A stretch of DNA of 64,000 nucleotides from contig JAPNXP010000007.1 in the NCBI GenBank assembly GCA_028753945.1, forward strand, positions 5,146,001 to 5,210,000, given 5' to 3'. The position numbers and the translations under genes are program-made. The notes under the pieces are model-generated. The model had not been told where the DNA came from. It searched no databases and saw only the letters and a program-made list of their open reading frames with translations. Shown here piece by piece: positions 49,101 through 55,700 of the stretch (position 1 is the stretch's first letter; every line of letters begins with the position of its first letter). This DNA is from Hexactinellida sp. DTS-2022 (Eukaryota; Porifera; Hexactinellida).

Positions 49101-51298
49101 ATGATGACTCAAATAATGTAAACTTGTATGCAATAATAATGCAAAATATGAATAAGAGACATCAACAAGAAATATAAATATCTTGTAACACTTCGCGAGG
49201 AATGTATTTTAGTCAAAACATGTCCAATAATTTCAATACAATTTATCAGTAAACAACATTAAACAACAGAAACTTGCGAAAGTAAAATGAACGGAAATAA
49301 ACATTGAGACAGAAAAAATACAAAATTTCACATCCAATAAAATTTAAACAAAATTCTCCCTTATGGATGGATGGCTCGTTATAATTACGTACTGTAAAGC
49401 AATACGTAATAACATAAGGTGCCGAAAATTCATGAAGTGATTCATAATAGAAATCCAATACAATTTGAATAGCTTCTCTATATCAAGTACTTTATAAGTT
49501 TATATGTAATATGTCTAGCAAATTAGCAATAGTGGCTAATAACATTATAATAGACAAAACTGTTCAAAAATATGTTTGTTGTGCAATAATGCAAAAGCAA
49601 ACTGCCGTAGACTCAAAAGAAATAATGTAATTATTCGGTTCTTCAGAGTTCAATTAATTACCGCAAAAAAGTCAATGGTAACAAGGCAGAAATATTATCA
49701 AATTAATAAAGAAACCAAACTAATAATCAGATAGTAAATAACATAGCAGTCAGTAAATGAAATGATGGAAATTTAGAACCTTATCGTTTAGGAAATAAAA
49801 ATCAAATTCAAAACCCAAAAGCATCTTGTATGCTAAAGTGAAACACAACTAGAATTAATGTAGCAGTGCTCTCGCCAGATATTGTCGCTAATTTATTAAT
49901 CAGCTGATTTATTCTAATTAGGGAATATTCAAATGAATGATTTGGAAATACAAAATTAATCTGTGTATCACCTGTACATAATGACCATTTTCGCCAATCC
50001 TGTGTCAGTTAATAACAGGTTCTACTGTATAAAGATTGAAACAAATACTATACAACCCGTTATAACGAAATAACTGATTACATATAACCAAATGGAGATT
50101 TTCCCTCAGAGCAATAAATGCAAGGATTATTATCCGCTGATACGAATATCCGGATATAACGAAGTAATTTACAGGTCCCAAGCACTTCGTTATAACAAGA
50201 GTTATGCATCAAATGAATTATCCAGGAGCGCGAGACGCATTTGGAATCCTCTCCTATACCGTAACAATAACTTGGGACTTAGGCGTATGAGAATTGTATC
50301 AGACCAGGATTAGGAGCGTATTTACAAATGCCTGTATAATATACACTGTATTATGTATGATTGAGTACCTGCTGGATAGAATGCCCGAGGAGGAGGATAT
50401 GCTCTGCAGCTGAGTGGGCGTGGTGTGTGTCTGTGTGTGCAGCGCCTGGGAGAGGTGCGGCAGGTCGGACTGAGTGCGAGAAGGCGGCGCGCCTATCTGA
50501 GCAGCTGTGTCGGTACGAGTGGGGGATATAGAGGGGGGCCCTAGGGATACTGAAGGTGTATTTGGAATGTGGATGCAGAATTGTAAGAATTTCGAGAGAA
50601 ATGAATGTTTGTAATCCAAATTACTTCCCTCAAAATACTTTTTTTAATATATAAACGAATACACTATTCTCTTGAAATACCTACTTGTAATTGTATAACC
50701 ATTTTTAGAACTTTACTTGCAAGTTGCAAAAAAGATATAAATAAGTGAGTGAGTACCTGTTTGACTCCTGTTCTTCCTATTCTGCTTGTCTCGGGACGAG
50801 AGGTAGGGACTGGGGGGCTTTATCCTCACGGGAGAAATGCTGTCAGCTGGAGAAAAGTAGAAATTCAATAAAATATAAAGTGTACTATAAGGAAATCAGA
50901 ATTTTTAATAATTTGCTAAACAGACAAAACACAATAATTTGTTCAAAGTCCAAACCAACAACCATAATGATATTATTTTCGATAATTAATATGTACTCTT
51001 CAATTCATTCCGGCATAAAAAGTAGGAATTTTGCAAACTTTTTTTGCAAAATTCTACACAACTGTATTTTGTAACATTTGCAAAATTAAGTCATAATCAA
51101 ATGCTCAATCGAAAGAGTGGAGTTGTTACCTCGCTTAGACGGAGAGTTGGTTGGGGTGTCGGGTCGAGAAATGGAAGACTCCACAAATATAGGAACAGGC
51201 TTAGCCACTAGCTGAGAAATAACAACATCTACCTTCCTGTCACTGCCAGAATGAGAAACTGAAGTGGCGGACTTTGTACGACGCCAGCCAGGGAACAT
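22141..51298 (-). CDS. ARHGEF17: ARHGEF17 (TEM4)-like Rho guanine nucleotide exchange factor, 31 exons
   Basis: Exons 5' to 3' (high-low): 51298-51130, 50846-50757, 50549-50369, 39945-39675, 38972-38736, 38480-38363, 37341-37126, 36792-36502, 35910-35723, 35346-35269, 33826-33641, 33210-33106, 32843-32742, 32533-32363, 32221-32165, 29653-29532, 29209-29118, 28859-28744, 28685-28573, 28335-28250, 27764-27444, 27031-26802, 26409-26149, 25691-25522, 25146-24704, 24481-24202, 23871-23788, 23723-23656, 23452-23304, 23008-22876, 22496-22141. Phases agree and give about 1,827 aa. DH: DTEMSYV at 35269-35346 and QPIQRPSRYPLIIK at 32742-32843. PH: KCIFLFSDLIILC. Propeller: SLWVCRSDQFGGQV, WVGTESG, HTAGVKF, VTGGIGYE, all matching human ARHGEF17 in order. 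The N-terminus is Ser/Pro-rich. Family role: RhoA-type GEF at actin and junctions. Weak points: the 36502 donor (GTTCGT), the 39945 acceptor choice and the first ATG. One GC-AG donor follows 35269. Introns hold four other genes. Confidence 0.92.
22531..22725. mobile_element. MITE family B
   Basis: TA-flanked inverted repeat: CAGTCGACTCCGCTTAATA at the left, the reverse (GGCGGAGTCGACTG) at the right, with internal TTAATAGATTTCTCC repeats. In the last GEF intron. Confidence 0.9.
23109..23284. mobile_element. MITE family A (short form)
   Basis: Ends CAGTATAACCTCGTTAGTAG and ACGAGGTTCTACAGTA with repeated TAATACGAA motifs inside. Fills most of a GEF intron and stops 20 bp from exon 23304-23452. 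Confidence 0.88.
23484..23620. mobile_element. MITE family G
   Basis: 137 bp, TA-flanked. CAGTAGAACCTGTATAATCC at the left and GGATTAGACAGGTTCTACTG type end at the right, with TAATCCGA iterated inside. Only copy seen. Confidence 0.92.
23934..24131. mobile_element. MITE family D, decayed
   Basis: Shares CAAGTCGCATTTTGAATGAA and ATGCTCGCTTGGGGGCTGAA with the intact copies at 33355 and 57745. Left end eroded. Confidence 0.8.
24539..24693. mobile_element. MITE family M
   Basis: TACAGTCGAAACCGGATTTT type left end and AACCCGGCATCCACTGTA right end, TA-flanked. It makes up most of GEF intron 24482-24703. Confidence 0.85.
25250..25441. repeat. Dispersed repeat family J, copy 1
   Basis: Sequence from ACAGCCATTTGTAAGTACGC to CGCGCCCCTGGATAATTA. 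Near-identical sequence lies at 42853-43021 and, inverted, at 50218-50342. It contains short sense/antisense GGAGCG blocks but no clear terminal repeats. Confidence 0.8.
25800..25925. repeat. Dispersed repeat family I, copy 1
   Basis: Shares AAATGACCTTG, an A-rich middle and a GTTGACCAATATA-type block with 35383-35495 and 48245-48370. Class unknown. Confidence 0.6.
25993..26139. mobile_element. MITE family C
   Basis: TACAGTAGATATCGATGTCG at the left; right end has the family GTTCCCGACGATGTGCTTAT block. GGATATAAGAACA iterated. It ends about 10 bp from the donor of GEF exon 26149-26409. Confidence 0.88.
26470..26640. mobile_element. MITE family F, decayed
   Basis: Matches the intact family F copy at 35506 in the blocks GGGGACCAAAATTTGTGT and GTCAACTTAATATAAACC. 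Ends eroded. Confidence 0.7.
27200..27386. mobile_element. MITE family A (short form), inverted
   Basis: TACAGTCTAGTAGAACGCAG at the left, CTAACGAGGTTATACAGTA at the right. Interior CTTTGAAGGGGACTGAAATA is the reverse of the 23109 copy. In a GEF intron. Confidence 0.88.
27769..28194. mobile_element. MITE family C, interrupted by a second element
   Basis: Left end TAGAGTGGATGCCGGTTATA, right end GCTTATATCCGACATCTACTGTA in the family C pattern, TA-flanked. The middle is displaced by the hAT-type element 27853-28109. The left end lies 4 bp from GEF exon 27444-27764 and so forms the upstream part of its splice acceptor. Confidence 0.93.
27853..28109. mobile_element. hAT-type non-autonomous element nested in the family C MITE
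   Basis: 257 bp with terminal inverted repeats CAGGGTTCCGCAAACT / AGTTTGCGGAACCCTG. It is flanked by a perfect 8-bp target duplication GTATATGG (27845-27852 and 28110-28117), the hAT signature. No coding capacity. Confidence 0.95.
28391..28540. mobile_element. MITE family E, decayed
   Basis: AAACTCTCATTAAAACGAAA at the left, CGGCTTATAACGAACTCCG near the right. Similar to 32548-32708. Ends uncertain. Confidence 0.55.
29229..29367. mobile_element. MITE family B
   Basis: AATAGATTCCGCTTAACCGA at the left and AATTAAGCGGAGTCGACTGTA at the right. Directly beside a family C copy. Confidence 0.87.
29370..29502. mobile_element. MITE family C
   Basis: CAGTAGATGCCGGATATAAG at the left, TTATAACCGGCATCCACTG at the right, TA on both sides. 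Sits 2 bp from the family B copy, so the intron grew by two insertions. Confidence 0.92.
30083..30484 (+). CDS. Small Maf-like bZIP protein nested in a GEF intron
   Basis: Single exon, 133 aa, plus strand, inside GEF intron 29654-32164. Residues ~48-72 (MPMKQLNYILSLGFYSEAEM) match the Maf extended homology region (VRELNRHLRGLSKEEV). They are followed by a basic stretch RRLRRNLKCKAYVKKSR where Maf has RRTLKNRGYAASCRVKR, then a heptad helix to the end. It ends right after the zipper, as small Mafs do, with no activation domain. The invariant Asn and several DNA-contact residues of the Maf basic region are replaced, so DNA binding may be altered or lost. Family knowledge: small Mafs pair with CNC factors (NRF2, BACH) at antioxidant elements. 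The length, context and clean ATG support a real gene, but transcription is not shown. Confidence 0.72.
   Translation: MACGIDYNTFENINSDKSEYKIMIPKGSEISKYFSNPLQNTLCLGKKEIEEMPMKQLNYILSLGFYSEAEMENIRRLRRNLKCKAYVKKSRNIQRENEGRVETEVGELETIRYELLGEKEALEKEIEFYKTPI
30740..31915 (-). CDS. TRAF family protein (zf-TRAF plus MATH domain) nested in a GEF intron
   Basis: Single exon, 391 aa, same strand as the surrounding GEF, inside intron 29654-32164. Residues ~38-64 carry CVEC and CAVC where a TRAF RING would be, but the middle CGHxFC segment is missing, so the RING is shortened and probably inactive. Residues ~85-235 hold several TRAF-type zinc fingers (CPYGC, CSYCN, CPNSC, HISCPF with spaced His/Cys). Residues ~250-391 form a MATH/TRAF-C domain (WRIDSIKEKLA, GPQFYVGLCKF, RGDMDESLLWPFKGKMTFTL, CVGFTINN). 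Family knowledge: TRAFs trimerise via MATH and link TNF/Toll-type receptors to kinases. The lack of introns and the nested site suggest retroposition, but I see no poly-A tract or flanking duplication. Confidence 0.9.
   Translation of the reverse strand: MACLNSPLEDLIYLSREGGYAGYKQELLVTALSDVEKSLLTCVECDGILKEACLADAGYKCAVCVSPGEDVKSAEANRRATNLLQVKCPYNEEKCHWYGTIGCLSEHLNSECSHLPVECPYGCNLSISRGEYHLHTQYECNLRPTKCSYCNRVVASSVMNEHYTKCLEVPVNCPNSCSDTEIPQNQLINHLDNDCPLSHISCPFVKYGCTADKMPRRDIQEHESACVREHLRIICTRLDKINDAITTNQSGGTLWRIDSIKEKLATGGTFIGPQFYVGLCKFQSVIIIQGKQTNRISFYVRLLRGDMDESLLWPFKGKMTFTLLSKKPNERKSLKYTFLSEINNPNAFTHLAEDNACCVGFTINNAMQHLASEKLIQDNSILLRAFVEVYY
32548..32708. mobile_element. MITE family E
   Basis: CAGTGAACTCTAGTTATATA at the left, ACCGAAGTTTAATGTA at the right, with CGTTATAAGCGAA iterated. 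In a GEF intron between DH exons. Confidence 0.8.
33355..33546. mobile_element. MITE family D
   Basis: TA-flanked. CAGTGGTGTTAACGTAATAG at the left, TATTAGGCGAACACCACTG at the right. Confidence 0.93.
34037..35083 (+). CDS. Secreted trypsin-fold pseudoprotease nested in a GEF intron
   Basis: Single exon, 348 aa, plus strand, inside GEF intron 33827-35268. I start at the ATG at 34037 because it directly precedes a signal peptide (MGKSVICILIVYSLF); the GTG at 34028 is ignored. After a ~95-residue linker the chain has an S1-protease pattern in which each catalytic block is altered. The His block reads YVLTSAQC (usual LTAAHC), the Asp block YNYALIKL (usual NDIALIKL), and the Ser block NELGNPLL (usual GDSGGPL). 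So His, Asp and Ser are all replaced. Conserved Cys spacing and the NRTLYPYKALVTI start of the domain support the fold. Family knowledge: such serine-protease homologues act as secreted cofactors or binding proteins, not enzymes. Substrate unknown. Confidence 0.78.
   Translation: MGKSVICILIVYSLFCVHFTLCDRIYLYTKILPLNTNTTSTTHPINTSFYEVSRENVSPRINKSTLTLIKLEACNEHLNPEYNYTAKDEVNCEETQRETRSIIGENNRESANRTLYPYKALVTISNRCNGVAIGYRYVLTSAQCLYFSYYTYPRVTVIWVINGETRQTEVEIESVLLPIEWIEFKDNLAERFKYNYALIKLKTDQQTYIPIHMNTPTEYESQCFKRILQIGLNFADNSVIRSTCDSKHETFSTTFLECDSNANELGNPLLTVVRRKGHFAITVAGILLGDYGKYYLNNQIEGQRYNLGLRINYEMFLRLCTWMNRLDKCTSYYRQYFPIDSLKEIEDW
35124..35259. mobile_element. MITE family A, decayed
   Basis: TACAGTAGATATTTGAAAGT, ACCAGGGGACCATCAAAG and a TTTGCAGTATA end match the short family A copies. 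It ends 10 bp before the DH exon 35269-35346, next to its GC donor. Confidence 0.7.
35383..35495. repeat. Dispersed repeat family I, copy 2
   Basis: Blocks AAATGACCTTGTCAGTGCC, TGAAAATTACACTAGAAAAG and GTTGGCCAAAATATAAGC are shared with 48245-48370 and, less well, 25800-25925. Confidence 0.75.
35506..35703. mobile_element. MITE family F
   Basis: TA-flanked. CAGTCAGGTTCTTTTATTAT at the left, CATAATAAGCAGACCTGACTG at the right, with TTCATAATAAG iterated. Ends 20 bp before GEF exon 35723-35910. Confidence 0.92.
36357..36452. mobile_element. MITE family C, one-sided fragment
   Basis: ACCGGCATAAATTATATAGG, GGCAACCGTTTTTCCAGTAG and GGGCATCTACTATA match the inner and right halves of family C. The left end is missing. 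Confidence 0.8.
37592..37634. mobile_element. MITE family C, terminal fragment
   Basis: TATGCAGTTCCCGAAGATGT then TTCTTATAACCGACATCCACTGTA, i.e. only the last ~45 bp of family C. Confidence 0.75.
37635..38073. mobile_element. MITE family K, long or composite copy
   Basis: Starts AAACTCGGTTATAACGTACC and ends ATAACCGAATTCTACTGTA. TACGTAC motifs recur inside. An inner GTTGGTTATAACCTTAGTTG block near 37805 suggests two joined elements. Confidence 0.65.
38090..38344. mobile_element. hAT-type non-autonomous element
   Basis: 255 bp. Ends CAGTGCTCGACAAAAT and ATTTTGTCGCGCACTT. Flanks ATAGACAG / ATAGACAT match at 7 of 8 bases, as for an 8-bp target duplication. Inner GTGGCTTAA/TTAGCCAC pairs. It lies 18 bp from GEF exon 38363-38480. 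Confidence 0.88.
38520..38715. mobile_element. MITE family D
   Basis: CAGTGGTGTTTGCGTATAGC at the left, TATTAGGCGAACACCACTG at the right, TA-flanked. The inner ATATAATATAATATT run also occurs in the 33355 copy. Confidence 0.92.
39015..39203. mobile_element. MITE family A, long form, intact
   Basis: TA-flanked. CAGTAGAAAACCTCGTTAGT at the left, ATTAACGAGGTTCCACTG at the right. Same interior as 1624-1806 in reverse. Confidence 0.93.
39393..39566. mobile_element. MITE family K
   Basis: CAGTTAACTCGGGTATAACA at the left, ACGTTATAACCAGTTACGGTA at the right, TACGTA motifs inside. Confidence 0.8.
40006..40189. repeat. Tandem duplication, 92-bp unit x 2
   Basis: Both units begin AATTTCTAAAGAAGATT and contain AACAAGGTCTAAGCATAATA. 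They differ at only a few positions, so the duplication is fairly recent. Confidence 0.92.
40862..41095. mobile_element. Family N inverted-repeat element
   Basis: Left end ACTGTATTTACTTGAATAGT, right end CACTATTCGAGTAAATATGA (its inverse). Related ends occur at 45212-45395 and 53909-54143. Confidence 0.65.
41109..41131. repeat. TA microsatellite
   Basis: About 11 uninterrupted TA dinucleotides. Confidence 0.95.
42196..47836 (+). CDS. Ankyrin-repeat TRP-type cation channel nested in a GEF intron
   Basis: Seven exons: 42196-42232, 42473-42577, 43052-43487, 43592-43837, 43918-44275, 44792-45189, 45487-47836. Phases agree and give 1,309 aa. Residues ~200-680 are ankyrin repeats (DGKTSLYYAVKGGYKDCVKE, GQKAIHLAAKRNDRNILKVL, GNNVLHIAA). 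From residue ~802 come six hydrophobic segments ending with VNLYFSVIYMIFAFTIIV and NILIAQLSETYATL, placed like S6 plus the start of the TRP-box region of TRPV/TRPA channels. The C-terminus is predicted helical. Before S6 the pore region reads LLLDGGPGN, unlike common TRPV or TRPA filters. The whole gene lies in GEF intron 39946-50368, on the opposite strand. Family knowledge: plasma-membrane sensory cation channels. The subfamily (TRPA, TRPV or divergent) cannot be fixed here. Confidence 0.85.
42271..42448. mobile_element. MITE family C, intact
   Basis: CAGTGGATCCCGGATATAAG at the left, TATATCCGGTATATACTGTA at the right. Fills most of the first TRP-gene intron (42233-42472). Confidence 0.92.
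42853..43021. repeat. Dispersed repeat family J, copy 2
   Basis: ACAGCCATTTGTAAATATGC at the left, CTTCTGGCGCTCCTAGATAA at the right. Same orientation as 25250-25441. It ends about 30 bp before TRP exon 43052-43487. Confidence 0.85.
45212..45395. mobile_element. Family N inverted-repeat element
   Basis: ACCGTGTTTACTCAATAATC at the left, TAGCTCGAGTAATACGGTA at the right. In the last TRP-gene intron. Confidence 0.75.
48245..48370. repeat. Dispersed repeat family I, copy 3
   Basis: Shares AAATGACCTTGCCAG, GCCTGAAAATTACATTAGAA and the flanking GGCCAATACCTTTTC with the 35383 copy. Confidence 0.75.
48620..48681. repeat. Perfect 62-bp palindrome without spacer
   Basis: Arm CAATAAATTATTCACAATAA plus ATCCACTATAA (31 bp) is followed at once by its exact reverse complement. 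Confidence 0.97.
50020..50215. mobile_element. MITE family E
   Basis: Contains ATGGAGATTTTCCCTCAGAG and ACAGGTCCCAAGCACTTCGT, both shared with 53248-53390. CGTTATAACGAA is iterated. The left end is uncertain. Confidence 0.7.
50218..50342. repeat. Dispersed repeat family J, copy 3, inverted
   Basis: TTATCCAGGAGCGCGAGACG to TTTACAAATGCCTGTATAAT is the reverse of 25250-25441. It ends near the donor of GEF exon 50549-50369. Confidence 0.82.
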
Positions 51299-52763
51299 AA
51301 CAACGAATCCAACAGTAAATATAACAAAGAATTCAAACAGTAAATATAACAAGTATAACTAAATTCAGTTATGTTGTAAAGGAATGCTTATGCTGTAATA
51401 TAGTAGCTTATTGCATAGAGACAGCCATGGATGTTGTATGATTCCCCTAATTGAGTAGACAAAGACTGTATATGGGTACATAATATAAGTAGAATAAAAT
51501 ATGCGAAAATAATGAACTGTAATAGTTGGGAAACAGTTTTTACACCACAAGCAGATAAATATACAAAACAATGAATATGCAATTATATTTTGAATAGAAA
51601 ATATATTTCCCCCACTCATCGCAATGCGTATGGCATTCATATTTTCATGTCTGTAACCACAAGAGGAAGTATATAAGAACCCGAGGTGCAATTTGTCTGG
51701 AAGACAAACACGTGAATAATTCAGTTCCATTTATCACCACTAAATTAGTTCAAAACGGAAATTTTAGAGATACTAATCGACATAAAGATAAGAATAGTTC
51801 AAAAATCAATTTGCAAAAACAACCATTATAAGCTTTTATATCGATGAGACAGCCACAGTAGCTAGAACAATGAGAACATACACTTTATTGATTACAAACA
51901 AACAAGCATGCCAATGTGATTAGTAAACATTTCTAGTCAAATGACGAAATTATCCCAACTAAAAGCAATTTAAAATATAATTTTAATCGCTAATAAGTAG
52001 CCAATATAATTTAACAGCAAACAAGATAGCAAATACAGTGATGTTCGCCTAGCAATATTATACACAGTATTTGCATATATTTGCTCTATTTACCAAGTTA
52101 TATTCAGTCCCCAAGCATGCATTCAATGGTAATTTGTTCCTCTAATAGCAAATTCGGTAAATTTCGTACAAAATGCGGCTTGCTATAACGCGAACACTAC
52201 TGTACAGAACATGTTAATAGCTAGCACATATCAATTGTTCAAACCAAGGGTATAATAGATTTCCTATTCTGTAAAGATTTCCCAATAGCCATGCAGAATT
52301 TATAAACCTACATAGGAACATAATTCAATAGCAATTATAATCTCTTAGCTTACCCCGAAATGAATTACATATTCCACAACAAATAAATATAGAATCAACA
52401 GAGAATTGATTCATTGCCATTAAAACAAATTAACAAATATATATATATACCTTTATATAATAAGTTAATATATTATCATAATTGAATTGCATAGTACTAG
52501 ACTGCTTATTAAATATTATTGTGAATAATAAAAACGTTAGAAGACAATGAAAGATATAAAATAAAAACTCTATGCAACAAGAGTAAGAAGAAAATTCTGG
52601 TGAAGCAGTGCATAGAAAGAATATTACAACGTACAACTTACAATAATACTTACAATCAGTAATTAAACGGGGGGAGATATTAATAAAGAGGTGTTGAGGA
52701 AATGCACTAAAATCTGCACTTTTATTATATTATTGCTCATTGAGTTGAGAAGAGCTGATTTTC
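51299..52763. other. Spacer between TAOK 3' end and GEF 5' end
   Basis: Tail of TAOK to head of the Rho GEF, both minus strand. It should hold the GEF promoter and 5' UTR and the TAOK 3' UTR. One family D MITE (52034-52204); otherwise AT-rich with nothing recognised. Confidence 0.6.
52034..52204. mobile_element. MITE family D, inverted
   Basis: CAGTGATGTTCGCCTAGCAA at the left, CTATAACGCGAACACTACTG at the right, TA-flanked. Confidence 0.9.
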
Positions 52764-55700
52764 TTAAACTGCGGTCGAACCTCGAAGAATTGGATTGTTT
52801 TCGGTGTGATGATCTATTCCACGAATTCTCCTTTCAATATATTGTAGTCGAAATTCGTCCATTTCTTGCAAATGTTTTGTTTGTAGGTTTCGCTGTCTTT
52901 CAAGTCGTCTTTCTTGGATTTTTGAGCTGCCTTCGAATGCCTAGAAGTGTGTGAGTGGTAAGTTCATTGTTTGAGCCAAGGTTCAATTTGATTATTCAAT
53001 CGCATTATAATTAACAAGATAGGAACATTCCTAATTTATCAATCCAACTGTTAAATATGGAAAATAGCTAATACGAGTTCAATGGGAATTTATTTAATCT
53101 AAAGGAAGCTATATAAATTCAGATAACTAGAATTTATAACTATCTTGAGACAAAGAATTTGATGTACGTATTTACCTATCACTCAAGATAAAGCGCGTAA
53201 TTAACTCTTGTGTCCAAGAGCGCGAAAAAAACAATTCCTATTTGAATACAGTGAACTCCCGTTATAACCAAGTCGGATATAACAAAATAACTGCTTATAG
53301 CAAATGGAGATTTTCCCCATAGAGCACTAAATGCGTTAATTACAATCCGCTTATAACGAAGGAATTTACAGGTCCCAAGCACTTCGTTATACAGTCTGTT
53401 CTCTCTAACTGTCCACTTATTTTATTGTACAAATCAACTATTTATACATCTGTAATAGTCCATATTCTCTAATAGTCCACTTTGGCCCAATTGCCCACTG
53501 GTGGACTATTAGAGAGAACAGTGTGTAACGTGTTACAATAGTATATTACGTCATCACGTAGCCTGGCCATCTGCGCATCGTTCTGGTCCCTGAGAGCTCT
53601 CTTCTCCGCGTCGTGCTGCTTCCTGAGCTCCTCCTGCTTCTTCTTCTGGTAGCTGCTGAGCAGCTCCTGGTCCTGCTGGAAGTTCCGTCGCAGGTCTTCC
53701 TGCTCGATGGACTGCGTCTCGTCCATGCGGAGCTATACAGGCATACTCAGTTATAAGCAGGTACAGTTCTAGAATATTCTATAAGCAGTTACCGGTTCTA
53801 GAATATTCTGATGATTTCTTGCTCTTATATAGCTCATTATCCGCACCATAAATTTAATTATCGAATTAATACTAGTTAATAGTCTCTCATTAATTATGAA
53901 TAAGTGATACCGTATTTCTTTGAATAAGCGCTGGGTCAATTCAAATGACATTGAGATGGTAAATTACAACATATTAGTTAATAACTGGAGTGTAATTAAA
54001 TATATTTTGGCTACTACGGTATGTATCGGTGAGAACCATTAGAACCGACAAAATAATATTTTCCGGATTTTTCAAAAAAATTCAGGATAAAATTTGGCCC
54101 ACGAAAACAATAAGCTCCGGGCACTAATTCGAAGCAATACGGTAACTTCTGTTAATTACCTGATTACTCAGGCAAGCAGTTAAGTGGAGTTTATATTTCT
54201 ACAAGGTTTCCGTTTTAGAGGGCCTATTATGGACAGGGAATGGACTCATTAATAGCAATGCAACTTAAAGTATCTACTGTGTTCGCATAATATCAATATT
54301 GCTCTATTAACAAGTTGCTTTCTGGCCCCAAACAAATAGTATATGCTAATTTAATCTAATAAAAAGTTCGCCTATGAATAAACAAATTTCTGCAACACGA
54401 GACTTGCCATTACGTGAACACCACACTGTATATTTGTATAATTTATAATTTTTTATCGACTAATTCTGCACCTGGAATCGTTAGGTCAATCTACATAAGC
54501 AAAATTATATTGTGTATTGAATTATTGTTATTCAATACACTCCTCAAAATTTTAAATAAATAAACTAATTTACGACCTTTTTTTTTGCGAACTTATTTAC
54601 GGTTTTACAGCATAAAACTACAGTCGCGGTTAATAGATTTCTCCACTTAATCGTTTCAAAATTTCACAGAATTTATATGACGGAATTACATTTTGGCTTA
54701 AAATATTTTCGGTTAATAGAAAGCAACCTGGTCCCGAGGTGAGTATATTAAGCGGAGTCGACTTATAAACTAATTACGATCACTTTTTCGTGTACTTATT
54801 TTCGGGTCACTGTATATAAACTAGGTATATAATTATAATTCCTTACAATTTGTTGGTTTAGCATTTCCTCGATGCTCTTCTGGTACTGAGCCTCTAACTG
54901 CAGCAGTTTCCTATTTCTCTCCTCCTTAGCTTGCTTAAGAACATCCGAACGCTCGTTCTTAGGCACATCTTGCAACAGCTGTTTCTCCAGCATCTTGTAT
55001 TGGCGCATCTGGAGACGAGCTACTTCTGTGAACTGGCGTTTGATTTGATTCTCTTTCATCTAAAGACCATGTATGCGAGAGTAAATTGATTTTATATAAA
55101 CAAGCAACTCCAGTTATAATGAAGTCCAAAGGACTTTCATTTACTTCGATATAAGCGAAGTTCGTTATAACTTATAAGCTGAGTAAACCAATTTTTACCG
55201 TCTGCGAAATATACGCACATGTATAAATTACAGTAGATACTCATTAGTACGAACACGGTTAATACGAACACTATTTCAGTCCCCTTCAAAGACTTTCCAT
55301 ATAAATGACACCGGTCAATAAGAATTCCGGATAAGAAGAATGCATTATGACGTTCCCATGGTGTTCGTATTAACGAGGTTCTACTGTAGTATAACCACGT
55401 TATAAGCGGGTATCTCGTTATAACTGGAGTTACTACAGAATATAATTGTATGTATTTACCCTCAGACTCCTGGGCTGCTGCTTCTGCTCCAAAAGATGTT
55501 TCTTTCTCAGTTCCCTTTCTCTCCTCGCGTTAAAGTCCTGTTGATTGAGCCACTCCGTGGTGTGCTGTTCGTCTTGTAGCTTCAGTCTGAGATTGTGTGT
55601 GCAGAGCATTTGCTTTGAGCTCAGCTCCATTTCCTCCGTCGACTGTCGCCTCTTCATTTCTTGTATCAAGTCTTTGTACTTCTGAGAGCAGTTTAACTCC

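Larger units (their letters stand above)
47837..50368. other. Right part of the 10.4-kb GEF intron, downstream of the TRP-type gene
   Basis: No coding exon recognised. It holds the TRP-gene 3' UTR, a family I repeat (48245-48370), a perfect palindrome (48620-48681), a family E element (50020-50215) and a family J repeat (50218-50342). The remainder is plain AT-rich sequence. Confidence 0.6.
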
